Positions 18,342-26,898 of a DNA stretch of 26,898 nt are shown here, one piece after another. The translations under genes were made by a program, and so were the position numbers. Source of the DNA: Paulinella micropora (lineage: Eukaryota > Cercozoa > Imbricatea > Euglyphida); contig BJOX01000162.1 in assembly GCA_009731375.1 (NCBI GenBank), positions 314,768 through 341,665 of the forward strand, read 5' to 3'. Below the pieces are notes generated by a model. That model was not told the DNA's origin, ran no database searches, and was given only the letters and a program-made list of their open reading frames with translations. Position 1 is the stretch's first letter, and each line of letters opens with the position of its first letter.

Positions 18342-18575
18342 GGGAGATCTTAATAGTAATAAAGTAAAGACATGCAAAGGAGAGAAAAAAATAAATTGAA
18401 TAGCTAACAATGAACAAAGAAGACAGAAAAAATACCTAACAAAAAATGGTTTAATAACTAAAAAATAAATCAATCGGGATTCCCTTCCAATAGGGATGCA
18501 AACCTGGGCCCTTCCGTTACGAACCGAGTGGAAACGAAACTAAGTCGTACATATTAATAGAGTCGGTTCTACGAA
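18342..18575. other. AT-rich stretch and an island with a B-box-like motif
   Basis: 18342-18478 is AT-rich with no gene. In 18479-18575 the minus strand has GGTTTGCATCC, one or two changes from a tRNA B box, but no convincing A box. There is also an imperfect inverted repeat (ACGAACCGAGT and AGTCGGTTCTACGAA). It may be a decayed SINE fragment. Confidence 0.35.
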
Positions 18576-18915
18576 CTAACTCAAGAAGGAGAAGCAAGAC
18601 GAGACGGCTGTATGTCTAGTCCGCCACATTGCCGTGCGCTCCCTCGATCCCCCCCCTGGGGGCATTAGCGCTGTTGGGTCTCCGAAGTTGTAGTGGGTTT
18701 CCTTCATGGTGAGCCTCGTATGTCGTCGTCCCTTCTGATGGAGGCTGTGATCACCTCGGACGAAGACCTGGCAAGCTTGGCACCAAATGGATGACTTTCG
18801 GAATGACGCAGTTCGATTGGGCCGATGTTGAGGCTCCTGGTGCGCGGTATCGGGACTACCCCCGAGACGGGAAGTGCGAGCTGGTTCGCCGGCGTCAATG
18901 TGAGGGGAGGGTGAA
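18576..18915 (-). CDS. Minus-strand frame with a U1-like C2H2 zinc finger
   Basis: An open frame reads from the repeat boundary near 18915 to a TAG stop at 18576-18578, about 113 codons of non-repetitive sequence. It contains WCQACQVFVRGDHSLHQKGR followed by RHT. This gives a C-X2-C-X10-H-X5-H zinc finger (codons 18782 to 18720), the spacing and VFV..H..GRRH pattern of U1/matrin-like fingers, which bind RNA or DNA. It ends AVSSCFSFLS. The frame stays open upstream through GA and GAA repeats as a Ser/Leu tract to 19280 and a Thr-rich start, but that part is low complexity. It may be a real exon, a terminal exon, or part of a mobile element. Confidence 0.4.
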
Positions 18916-18916
18916 G

Positions 18917-18917
<1 letters not shown>

Positions 18918-18967
<50 letters not shown>

Positions 18968-18968
18968 G

Positions 18969-19000
<32 letters not shown>

Positions 19001-19172
19001 AAGAAGAAGAAGAAGAAGAAGAAGAAGAAGAAGCAGAAGAAGAAGAAGAAGAAGAAGAAGAAGAAGAAGAAGAAGAAGAAGAAGAAGAAGAAGAAGAAAA
19101 AGAAGAAGAAGAAGAAGAAGGAGAAGAAGAAGAAGAAGAAGAAGAAGAAGAAGAAGAAGAAGAAGAAGAAGC
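18918..19172. repeat. (GA)n and long (GAA)n tract
   Basis: About 44 bases of GA then about 200 bases of GAA with one CAG and two small variants. The strand is almost pure purine over about 250 bases. Confidence 0.97.
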
Positions 19173-19571
19173 AGCAGCACCAGTCGCAGCGGGAGCGGTG
19201 GTAGTAGGGAAGTCAGTATTGGTAGTAGTAATAGCACAAGCAGGAGAAGTATTAGTGGTAGCAAAGGCAATGGCCCCCACAGTGCAGTCGCAGACGGGGT
19301 CAGTGTCATTGCGACCACGGGAAAGGCATCACTGGGAACGCAGAGGGGTGACAGGAGCTGGTCCTGTTTTGGGTAAGAAACCATGTGTTCAGTAAGCGAA
19401 ACGGGTGGGGGGCAATGGTCGCTGGGCACCGGGCGCTGGGCACCGGGTTTGTGGCGACTATGGGGGTAAAGGCTCTGGGAGGAGAAAGAGAAGGAAGCAA
19501 AGGGAGAGAGAGAGGTAGTAGTGACAGTAGCAGCCGAACAGTTAGAACATGAGACGGGAGGTGAAATGAGC
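19173..19571. other. GC-rich unique stretch, no gene recognised
   Basis: About 400 bases of GC-rich sequence after the GAA tract, with a tandem CGCTGGGCACCGGG motif at about 19419-19447. Frames are open on both strands. The minus-strand frame beginning MGAIAFATTNTS joins the zinc-finger frame through the GAA tract. Nothing else recognised. Confidence 0.4.
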
Positions 19572-19682
19572 TAAGTTCATGGAAAACCACAGCAAACATC
19601 GCGAAAGTTTCGCTAGGTGAAAATTGTGATAAGTTAACGGAAAACCACCGCAAAACACCGCGAAAGTTTTGCTGCCATTGCG
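19572..19682 (+). repeat. 58-bp tandem pair of a dispersed GGAAAACCACCGCAAA element
   Basis: Two copies start at 19572 and 19630: TAAGTT, GGAAAACCAC(A/C)GCAAA, CGCGAAAGTTT, GCT. Related single copies lie at about 20168-20212 (GGAAAAGCACCGCAAAATCC) and about 25776-25830 (GGAAAGCCGCCGCAAAGACC). A short dispersed family of unknown class. Confidence 0.75.
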
Positions 19683-19845
19683 TCACGCCTGATTTGCTTC
19701 TTTGTAGCAAATAATTGCCGGGTTGGACGGTTTGGCAATGTATATTGTCGTTAATATCAGTACTTACTACGCCGCAAGTTTCATATTTGAAGTTGTCCAA
19801 AAAAAAAGGCAACTAGAGGTGTGGTTGGTGCACGTTGGGTTGTGT
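19683..19845. other. Unique stretch, no gene recognised
   Basis: Ordinary sequence with an A9 run at about 19800. No convincing coding region. Confidence 0.5.
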
Positions 19846-19857
19846 TCTTTCTTTTTT

Positions 19858-19933
<76 letters not shown>

Positions 19934-19950
19934 TTCCTTCCTTGCTTGCT
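19846..19950. repeat. (TTTC)n array
   Basis: About 100 bases of TTTC ending in TTCC and TTGC units. Pyrimidine-only on the plus strand over most of its length. Confidence 0.96.
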
Positions 19951-20300
19951 TGCTTGCGGGCTGAGAGCTGGAAAAGTGCGAAAGTATCTAGTTCTGTACA
20001 TCGCTAAAGTACTTACTGACAGCGAGCTGCTAAAAGTGCAACCAGAAGCACTGCATAGTAATCTATCTCACAGGCTATAAGGCATGCCATCGGCAGGGCT
20101 GTGCTAGCTAGAAAAACCAAAAACGATTAGCGGGGAGGTGGGGTAATGCGATAACTTTCCTGACAAGGAGGAAAAGCACCGCAAAATCCGCCAAGTTTTC
20201 GCTGGATTCAGAACGGGCCGGCTGTCTTACTTGCCGATTTTTCTATAAGGTCTGAGCAGCCGGAGCGGACGTGCCAACGCTGGAGACACTTTTCTCGTCC
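19951..20300. other. Unique stretch with one dispersed-element copy
   Basis: About 350 bases of non-repetitive sequence. It contains a copy of the GGAAAA-CACCGCAAAA element at about 20168-20212. No gene recognised. Confidence 0.5.
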
Positions 20301-20450
20301 TGCACATGTACATGCATGCATATAATCTACAATAATAGATATGTATTGACTTACTTTTTTTTTTCAACCAATTTGTTTACTTACACAAAGTTTCTTGTTT
20401 GTTTGTTTGTTTGTTTGTTTGTTGTTGGTGTTGTTGTTGTTGTTGTTATT

Positions 20451-20495
<45 letters not shown>
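20301..20495. repeat. (GTTT)n, (GTT)n and a long T run
   Basis: GTTT and GTT units lead into about 43 consecutive T, then a gap. Confidence 0.93.
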
Positions 20496-20663
20496 NNNNN
20501 NNNNNNNNNNNNNNNNNNNNNNNNNNNNNNNNNNNNNNNNNNNNNNNNNNNNNNNNNNNNNNNNNNNNNNNNNNNNNNNNNNNNNNNNNNNNNNNNNNNN
20601 NNNNNNNNNNNNNNNNNNNNNNNNNNNNNNNNNNNNNNNNNNNNNNNNNNNNNNNNNNNNNNN
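20496..20663. other. Assembly gap (168 N) after a T run
   Basis: Unknown sequence following a poly-T homopolymer. Confidence 0.99.
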
Positions 20664-20930
20664 ACCGGTTCGTCGGGTTGGTAGGTATCAACTAAGAGTT
20701 GTTGTTGGTCCATGCTCTTGCTCACTGCTGCGGTCAACACGGCAAGCTTGCGCAACGTCGGTAGCACCTGCGGCAGGTAGTCAGTAGTAAGAAATTGACA
20801 AGAAAATTGCTGAAGCAAGAAAGGAGGAAAGAGGTAGCAAAATTTTGACAGTATTTGGGTTGGTTTTTTCCGTAAATTCTATGTATGTATCTATGTATAA
20901 TTAGCAATACACAGATGCATCTATGTCAGT
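20664..20930. other. Unique stretch, no gene recognised
   Basis: About 265 bases of ordinary sequence. Short open frames on both strands without motifs. Confidence 0.5.
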
Positions 20931-20956
20931 GTGTAAGTATGTAAGTACGTATGTAA

Positions 20957-20985
20957 TCTGAGGCAGGGTGGTGACGTCGCTGGAC

Positions 20986-21068
<83 letters not shown>

Positions 21069-21112
21069 CCTGGGGAAGTGTGGTGATGTCGGCGGGTCTG
21101 CGGGGCGGCCAG

Positions 21113-21192
<80 letters not shown>

Positions 21193-21207
21193 TCTGAATA
21201 GATAGAA

Positions 21208-21239
<32 letters not shown>

Positions 21240-21285
21240 CTGGGGAAGTGTTGTGATATCGGCAGGTCTGCGTGGTGGCCAGGAC
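20957..21285 (+). repeat. Spacer family CCTGGGGAAGTGTGGTGATG in (GATA)n
   Basis: Full copies of about 47 bp lie at 21068-21114 and 21239-21285 (CCTGGGGAAGTG, TGATGTCGGCGGGTCTGCG, GGCCAGGA). A diverged partial copy (GGCAGGGTGGTGACGTCGCTGG) split by variation lies at about 20960-20983. GATA arrays of 80-110 bases separate them. Confidence 0.88.
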
Positions 21286-21730
21286 TTCAGCACGTTGCGA
21301 CGAAAATTGTCAAAGAACCACTGAATAAATGAAATGTATGTATGTATGTATGTACGTATGTATGTATGTATGTATGTATGTATGCATATATTGTGCGTAT
21401 GTATGTATGTATGTATGTATGTATGTATGTATGTATGTATGTTTGTATGTATGTATGTGTGTATGTATGTATGTATGTATGCATGTATGCCAATGAAAAC
21501 ACGAATGAATAAGTTAATGAATGGATAGAAATAAATCGGGACGTTGCGACGGAAACGAATGAATGAATCATTGTCGAGAATCACTGAATACACAGATGCA
21601 TGAAGGAAGGAATGAACAAGAAAGAATAAATGAATACGTGAATACGTGAATGAATGCATGAATGCATGAACGAATGTGATGAATGAGTGAATGGATGAAT
21701 TAATTAATTAATTAATTAATTAATGAAAAG
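21286..21730. repeat. (ATGT)n and (GAAT)n arrays with a repeated ACGTTGCGACG spacer
   Basis: The motif ACGTTGCGACG followed by GAAAA or GAAAC, then CACTGAATA, occurs at about 21291-21330 and about 21540-21592. ATGT repeats (21335-21490) lie between the copies. GAAT units and (TTAA)n follow to 21730. Confidence 0.85.
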
Positions 21731-21775
21731 AATGCCGTCTCCAGGCATGGCTTGGAGTAAAACTGAGCGGGCAAC

Positions 21776-21776
21776 A

Positions 21777-21813
<37 letters not shown>

Positions 21814-22074
21814 AAAAAGAAAGAAAGAAAGAAGAAAGGAAGGAAGGAAGAAAGGAAGGAAGGAAGAAAAGGAAAAAGAAAAGAAAGAAAAGAAAGAAAA
21901 GAAAGAAAAGAAAGAAAGAGAAAGAAAGAGAGAAAGAAAGAAAGAAAGAAAGAAAAGAAAGAAAAGAAAGAAGGAAAAAAGAAAAAAAGTAAGAAACAAA
22001 GACCGAACTTTTTCTAGCCATGGTTTGGAATAGAATTGCGTGTTCAATGAAAGAAAGACTGCATGAAAGCAAGC

Positions 22075-22109
<35 letters not shown>

Positions 22110-22215
22110 GAAAGAAAGAAAGAAAAAAAAGAAAGAAAAGAAAAGGAAGAAAGAAAAGAAAGAAAGAAAGAAAGAAAGAAGGAAAGAAAGAAAGAAAGAA
22201 AAAGAAAGAAAGAAT
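21776..22215. repeat. (GAAA)n purine tracts
   Basis: Two tracts of GAAA/GGAA units (about 21776-21990 and 22070-22213), almost pure purine, separated by one spacer copy. Confidence 0.95.
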
Positions 22216-22500
22216 GAACCTGCTCCAGCGATTGCGCGATTGCTTGTATGAGTGAATGAATGAATGAATGAACTGCCCGATCAAACGAAAGAAAGTATGC
22301 ATGAAAGAAAAAAAGAAAAACAAAGAATGAGTGAAAGACTGAACCTTTGCTAGCCATGGTTTGAAATAGAACTGCGTGATCAATGAAAGAAAGAAAGGAC
22401 AAAAGAATGAACGATAGAACGAGCGTTCGCTGCGATATCAATAAAAGAAGGAATACACGACAGAAAGAAACAAACAAGCAAAGAATGAATTAAATAAAGA
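22216..22500. other. Diverged island of GAAAG-like units and spacer fragments
   Basis: Degenerate GAAA, GAAT and ACAA units with spacer fragments (AGCCATGGTTTGAAATAGAA at about 22352). No gene recognised. Confidence 0.6.
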
Positions 22501-22564
22501 AACCTTTTCAAGCTATTGCTTGGAGTAGAACGCTGCAATCAGCTGCGGGTTCAGGTTGTCTAAA

Positions 22565-22644
<80 letters not shown>

Positions 22645-22670
22645 GTCTATCTGTCTGTCTGTCTATCTGT
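22565..22670. repeat. (TATC)n array
   Basis: About 80 bases of TATC with TGTC units at the end. Confidence 0.96.
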
Positions 22671-22826
22671 ATATGTATCTATGTATGATGTCATTGCTCT
22701 GTCTATCTGTATGTCTGTCTATCTGCATATCTATCTATATATGATGTCTTTGAAAGAAAGAACCTTTGCTAGCCATTGTTTGGAGTAGAACGCTGCAATT
22801 AGCTGCGGGCTCAGGTTGTCTAAGAC

Positions 22827-22829
<3 letters not shown>

Positions 22830-22879
<50 letters not shown>

Positions 22880-22895
22880 ACTCTCTATCTATCCA

Positions 22896-22932
<37 letters not shown>

Positions 22933-22939
22933 GCATATA

Positions 22940-22983
<44 letters not shown>
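22830..22983. repeat. (CT)n and (TA)n arrays
   Basis: CT tracts (about 22830-22885 and 22900-22930), then AT alternation of about 33 bases at 22950-22982. Confidence 0.96.
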
Positions 22984-23064
22984 CTGTCTGTCTGTCTGTC
23001 TATCTGTATATCTATCTACATGCAATCAGCTGCGGGTTCAGGTCGTCTAAGACATCATATGTAG

Positions 23065-23224
23065 ATAGAAATACAGATAGACAGACAGATAGATAGACAA
23101 GAAAGAACCTTTTCTAGCCATTGCTTGGAGTAGAACGCTGCAATCAGCTGCGGGCTCAAGTCGTCTAAGATATCATATGTAGATAGATATACAGATAGAC
23201 AGACAGACAGATAGACAGACAGAC

Positions 23225-23281
<57 letters not shown>

Positions 23282-23369
23282 TATAGATATATAGATAGAT
23301 AGATGCAATCAGCTGCGGGCTCAAGTCGTCAAAGACATCATATGTAGATAGTATACAGATAGACAGACT

Positions 23370-23432
<63 letters not shown>

Positions 23433-23501
23433 GCAATCAGCTGCGGGCTCAAGTCATATAAGACATCATATGTAGATAGATAGACAGATAGACAGACAGC
23501 C

Positions 23502-23568
<67 letters not shown>

Positions 23569-23573
23569 CAGAC

Positions 23574-23645
<72 letters not shown>

Positions 23646-23769
23646 TGATAGATAGATTGATAGATAGATAGATAGATGCAATCAGCTGCGGGCTCAAGTC
23701 GTCTAAGACATCATATGTAGATAGATATACAGATAGATAGACAGACAGACAGACAGAGATAGATATATT

Positions 23770-23832
<63 letters not shown>

Positions 23833-23929
23833 GCAATCAGCTGCGGGCTCAGGTCGTCTAAGATATCATATATAGATAGATATACAGATAGACACACAGA
23901 TAGACAGATAAAGAGATAGATAGATAGAG

Positions 23930-23978
<49 letters not shown>

Positions 23979-23999
23979 TATAGATAGATAGATAGATAT

Positions 24000-24034
<35 letters not shown>

Positions 24035-24176
24035 TATAGATAGATAGATGCAATCAGCTGCGGGCTCAGGTCGTCTAAGACATCATGTGTAGACAGACAG
24101 ACAGAGAGACAGAGAGATAGAGAGATAGAGAGATAGAGAGATAGAGAGATAAATAGATAAATAGATAAATAGATAG
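23065..24176. repeat. (GATA)n arrays between spacer copies
   Basis: GATA and GACA units, with GAGA and GATAAATA variants near 24100-24176. Array lengths between spacers range from about 40 to 200 bases. Confidence 0.96.
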
Positions 24177-24751
24177 ATGAAATATCGACTAATGTCAGAG
24201 AAAAGGAGCTTCTGATTTCGTCAACCAGGAAGTCTGTGGGTAAAGTATTAACCCGATGCCCAGCTAGACCGTGATGTTTGCACGGAAGGGACTGATACAG
24301 GTGATACCAAAGCTCCCTAGTACCAGGCGGGGCCAGGGCTCGTTCCATAAGCGCCCCTTGCAGAACGAGCTCCCACCTCCATTACAGAGGACCCAGTAAG
24401 CAGATGGAGTTTCGAGACTGTTCGACAGTCTAGTATAAACCATCAGAGCACTGTGGGTTTTATTCCGGGCTCAACAAGCGAGAAAGGGCACCCTGAGAGA
24501 ACAGGATTGTGCTTCCCGTCGCTGTTTCGGCATGTGACTTATAGGCGTATGGCTAGGCACACATAAGGCACCCCACCACGGGCCCAGCACACCCACCATC
24601 CCCTAATTCTCTGTCTGTCGACAGATGGCACCCATTTCAAACAACCAAGCCCAAGGGAGGGTCAGTGACACCTCAAGTGGCCTTGGTTCACTCCTGGAGT
24701 AAGTGATGAGATCAACCGATGAAATATCGACCAATGTCAGAAAAAAGGAGC
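24177..24751 (-). mobile_element. REP-A dispersed repeat, copy 4, longest, with end motif on both sides
   Basis: Read on the minus strand, this holds all of copy 3 (24477 down to 24177) plus about 240 further bases upstream (24717 down to 24478). The end motif GTCGATATTTCAT with its CTCCTTTT..CTGACATT lead occurs at both edges, 24177-24209 and 24718-24751, as direct repeats 541 bases apart. Both are followed by a change to GATA or unique sequence. The hairpin GACTGTTCGACAGTC lies at about 24417-24431. No coding domain recognised. Confidence 0.7.
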
Positions 24752-24829
<78 letters not shown>

Positions 24830-24836
24830 AAGGAGC

Positions 24837-24928
<92 letters not shown>

Positions 24929-24955
24929 TGTTTGGACGCAAATCAGGTGCGGACT

Positions 24956-25023
<68 letters not shown>

Positions 25024-25051
25024 CAGACAGACTAAGATAGATAGATAGACT

Positions 25052-25118
<67 letters not shown>

Positions 25119-25154
25119 GTAGATAGATAGATAGATAGACAGATAGATAGATAG
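24752..25154. repeat. (GATA)n arrays
   Basis: Three GATA arrays separated by AAAAGGAGC (about 24829) and by a diverged spacer at 24926-24958 (TTGTTTGGACGCAAATCAGG). Confidence 0.96.
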
Positions 25155-25184
25155 AATTGTTTGGAGTTGAGGCGAGGCCGCAAA

Positions 25185-25185
<1 letters not shown>

Positions 25186-25242
<57 letters not shown>

Positions 25243-25258
25243 CCTATCTATCTATCTC

Positions 25259-25309
<51 letters not shown>

Positions 25310-25384
25310 CTCAGCTCGGACTAAGGTCGTCTACGACATCAGAGAACATACACGTGTATCTTTATCTGTCTATTTGTCTATTTG

Positions 25385-25464
<80 letters not shown>

Positions 25465-25499
25465 CCTACCTACCTACCTACCTATATACATATATATAC

Positions 25500-25536
<37 letters not shown>
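25186..25536. repeat. (TATC)n, (CCTA)n and (TA)n arrays
   Basis: TATC arrays on both sides of a diverged spacer (25312-25352), then CCTA units and about 30 bases of TA at 25504-25534. The first TATC array is complementary to the GATA array ending at 25154. Confidence 0.96.
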
Positions 25537-25539
<3 letters not shown>

Positions 25540-25637
25540 CTTACCCCGCGACGCGCGCTCAGACTTGTGGTGATGGTTTTCGCGCGTAGTATGTATCGAG
25601 CCGAAGCGCTGCCATGCACACATCAAGTACAGTCACA

Positions 25638-26240
25638 AATGCTTCCTTCAAGCAATCACTTCAAAATGCTTCCTTCAAGCAATCACTTCAAAATGCTTCC
25701 TTCAAGCAATCACTTAAAATGCTTCTTTCAAGCAATCATGTCAAAATGCTTCCTTCAAGCAACACAATGTGGTAATTTTCCGGAAAGCCGCCGCAAAGAC
25801 CGACAAAATTTTTCTGCGTTCGTCTCCCGTCTTGTTTACCAATTTTTGATCACTTCAAAATGCTTCCTTCAAGCAATCACTTGGAAATGCTTCCTTCAAG
25901 CAATCACTTCAAAATGCTTCCTTCAACCAATCACTTCAAAATGCTTCCTTCAAGCAACCACTTCAAAATGCTTCCTTCAACCAATCACTTCAAAATGATT
26001 CCTTCAAGCAATCACTTCAAAATGCTTCCTTCAAGCAATCACTTCAAAATGCTTCCTTTAAGCAACCACTTCAAAATCTTCCTTCAAGCAATCACTTCAA
26101 AAGCTTCCTTCGAGCAATCACTTCAAATGCTTCCTTCAAGCAATCACTTCAAAATGCTTCCTTTAAGCAACCACTTCAAAATCTTCCTTCAAGCAATCAC
26201 TTCAAAAGCTTGCTTCGAGCAATCACTTCAAATGCTTCCT
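25638..26240 (+). repeat. 27-bp minisatellite, about 20 copies
   Basis: Unit: CACTTCAAAATG plus CTTCCTTCAAGCAAT. Five copies precede and about fifteen follow an interruption at about 25767-25855 that holds a copy of the GGAAA-CCGCCGCAAA dispersed element. The 27-base period keeps frames open with a nine-residue repeat. A few 26-base units shift the frame. This is not evidence of a gene. Confidence 0.93.
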
Positions 26241-26400
26241 TCTTAGCCAGTTCTAATTGTTACGGCTTGGACAGTGGCTCATTTTAAAAAGCTCTCATCA
26301 AGAGATTTCTCACAAGCCACGACACAGCGCTTGAAGTCATGGTTTATTGCAAGCACACGGAGGCCACGGATATTGAAGAAATGTGCAATTATGCCCAGAT
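26241..26400. other. Unique stretch, no gene recognised
   Basis: About 160 bases of non-repetitive sequence between the minisatellite and the ATT array. Nothing recognised. Confidence 0.5.
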
Positions 26401-26406
26401 TATTAA

Positions 26407-26442
<36 letters not shown>

Positions 26443-26451
26443 TAGTATTAC

Positions 26452-26490
<39 letters not shown>

Positions 26491-26567
26491 TATTACTATT
26501 ATCATTATTATCATTATTATCATTATTATTATTACTATTATTAGTAGTATTGCTATTACTATTAGTA

Positions 26568-26650
<83 letters not shown>
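26401..26650. repeat. (ATT)n array
   Basis: About 250 bases of ATT with ACT, AGT and ATC variants in the left half and a pure right half. Confidence 0.97.
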
Positions 26651-26746
26651 GACTGACACGGGGGGGTGAAGGACCTCGAACAAGGGTATTGGAGGCTTAT
26701 GTCCGTTGAGGATATGCCATTAGCTGCATCAGTACGCCTCAGATAT

Positions 26747-26750
<4 letters not shown>
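26651..26750. other. 100-base island between ATT arrays
   Basis: Unique sequence with a G7 run (about 26661-26667). It may belong to the repeat that follows, but no copy occurs elsewhere in the window. Confidence 0.45.
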
Positions 26751-26797
<47 letters not shown>

Positions 26798-26823
26798 GCT
26801 ATTATTATTATTATTATTACTAT
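26751..26823. repeat. (ATT)n array
   Basis: ATT units leading directly into the second SINE head. Confidence 0.97.
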
Positions 26824-26898
26824 GGACACCGTGATAGCCCAGTGGTCAAGTTCTACCATCTGGGCCCTGTCGCCAGTTCGATTCCCGTCGGTGCCACC
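26824..26898 (+). mobile_element. tRNA-derived SINE head, second copy, cut by the window end
   Basis: 75 bases identical to 1588-1662 at every position, including the bulged A in the acceptor stem. A box at 26835-26845, B box at 26876-26885. As with copy 1, the left flank is (ATT)n. The body lies beyond the window. Confidence 0.85.

Larger units (their letters stand above)
21743..25352 (+). repeat. Large punctuated array: spacer GCAATCAGCTGCGGGCTC and its left half
   Basis: The full unit of about 80 bp reads GAACCTTTTCTAGCCATTGC, TTGGAGTAGAACGCT, GCAATCAGCTGCGGGCTC, AAGTCGTCTAAGACATCA. Left-half copies: about 21743, 22003 and 22341. Full copies: about 22499, 22759 and 23101. Right-half copies: 23021-23064, 23304-23347, 23432-23475, 23677-23720, 23832-23875 and 24049-24093. 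Diverged pieces lie at about 24929, 25155 and 25312. Spacers always point the same way, while the tracts between them are GAAA, then TATC, CT and TA, then GATA, then TATC. Confidence 0.93.

Noticed and set aside
18479-18575. A second tRNA-derived SINE on the minus strand
   Set aside because: Only a B-box-like motif is present. No A box at the right distance and no second copy in the window.
19306-19812. A 168-codon minus-strand open frame
   Set aside because: It spans the 58-bp tandem repeat and GC-rich low-complexity sequence, has no recognised domain, and its composition does not resemble a typical protein.
20395-20818. Frames with long Phe or Lys runs around the 168-N gap
   Set aside because: They are translations of poly-T and of unknown bases.
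25567-26246. A coding gene with nine-residue repeats
   Set aside because: The frame is kept open only because the minisatellite unit is 27 bases. Several units of 26 bases break the frame, and all units vary at synonymous and non-synonymous sites alike.

Overview
This window comes from a nuclear eukaryotic genome and is dominated by simple-sequence DNA. Most of its length is (TATC)n/(GATA)n, (ACAT)n/(ATGT)n, (AAT)n/(ATT)n, (GAAA)n, (GAA)n, (CT)n, (CCTA)n and (AAAT)n. Nearly every long open frame is a translated microsatellite. There are no bacterial genes, operons or CRISPR arrays. Seven internal runs of N are assembly gaps, and several of them directly follow homopolymers.

The informative sequence lies in islands between the microsatellites: (1) a tRNA-derived SINE at 1588-1852, whose 75-base tRNA-like head recurs identically at 26824-26898; (2) a double-hairpin, foldback-type element in two opposite-strand copies, 615-752 and 11683-11818; (3) a dispersed repeat (called REP-A here) in four copies, three on the plus strand and one on the minus strand, each running into (TATC)n at its 3' end; (4) the C-terminal end of a non-LTR-type retroelement protein at 8934-9266, followed by a compact chain of hairpins; (5) an 18S rRNA fragment on the minus strand at 15287-15590, split by a 129-bp PIF/Harbinger-like MITE with a TAA target-site duplication; (6) a minus-strand frame at 18576-18915 with a U1-like C2H2 zinc finger; (7) a few candidate exons and splice sites, at 3351-3438 (minus), 12182-12220 (plus), 12805 (a recursive-splice-like junction) and 17050-17143 (plus).

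The most striking overall feature is a punctuated microsatellite architecture. At least a dozen different spacer families of about 30-80 bp recur 2 to 10 or more times. Within a family the copies are nearly identical, and they are separated only by tetranucleotide or trinucleotide tracts of varying length. In the richest family (21743-25352) the same spacer is separated at different places by GAAA, TATC, CT and GATA tracts, so the spacer appears older than the microsatellites now between its copies.

Organism: the retroelement type, the SINE and the splice-like signals all indicate a eukaryote. The rRNA fragment does not look like my recollection of typical bilaterian 18S in its variable positions and is closer to versions seen in fungi and protists. 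It may, however, be a transferred or decayed copy, so the source remains unassigned. No coherent pathway or multi-gene system can be supported from this sequence.
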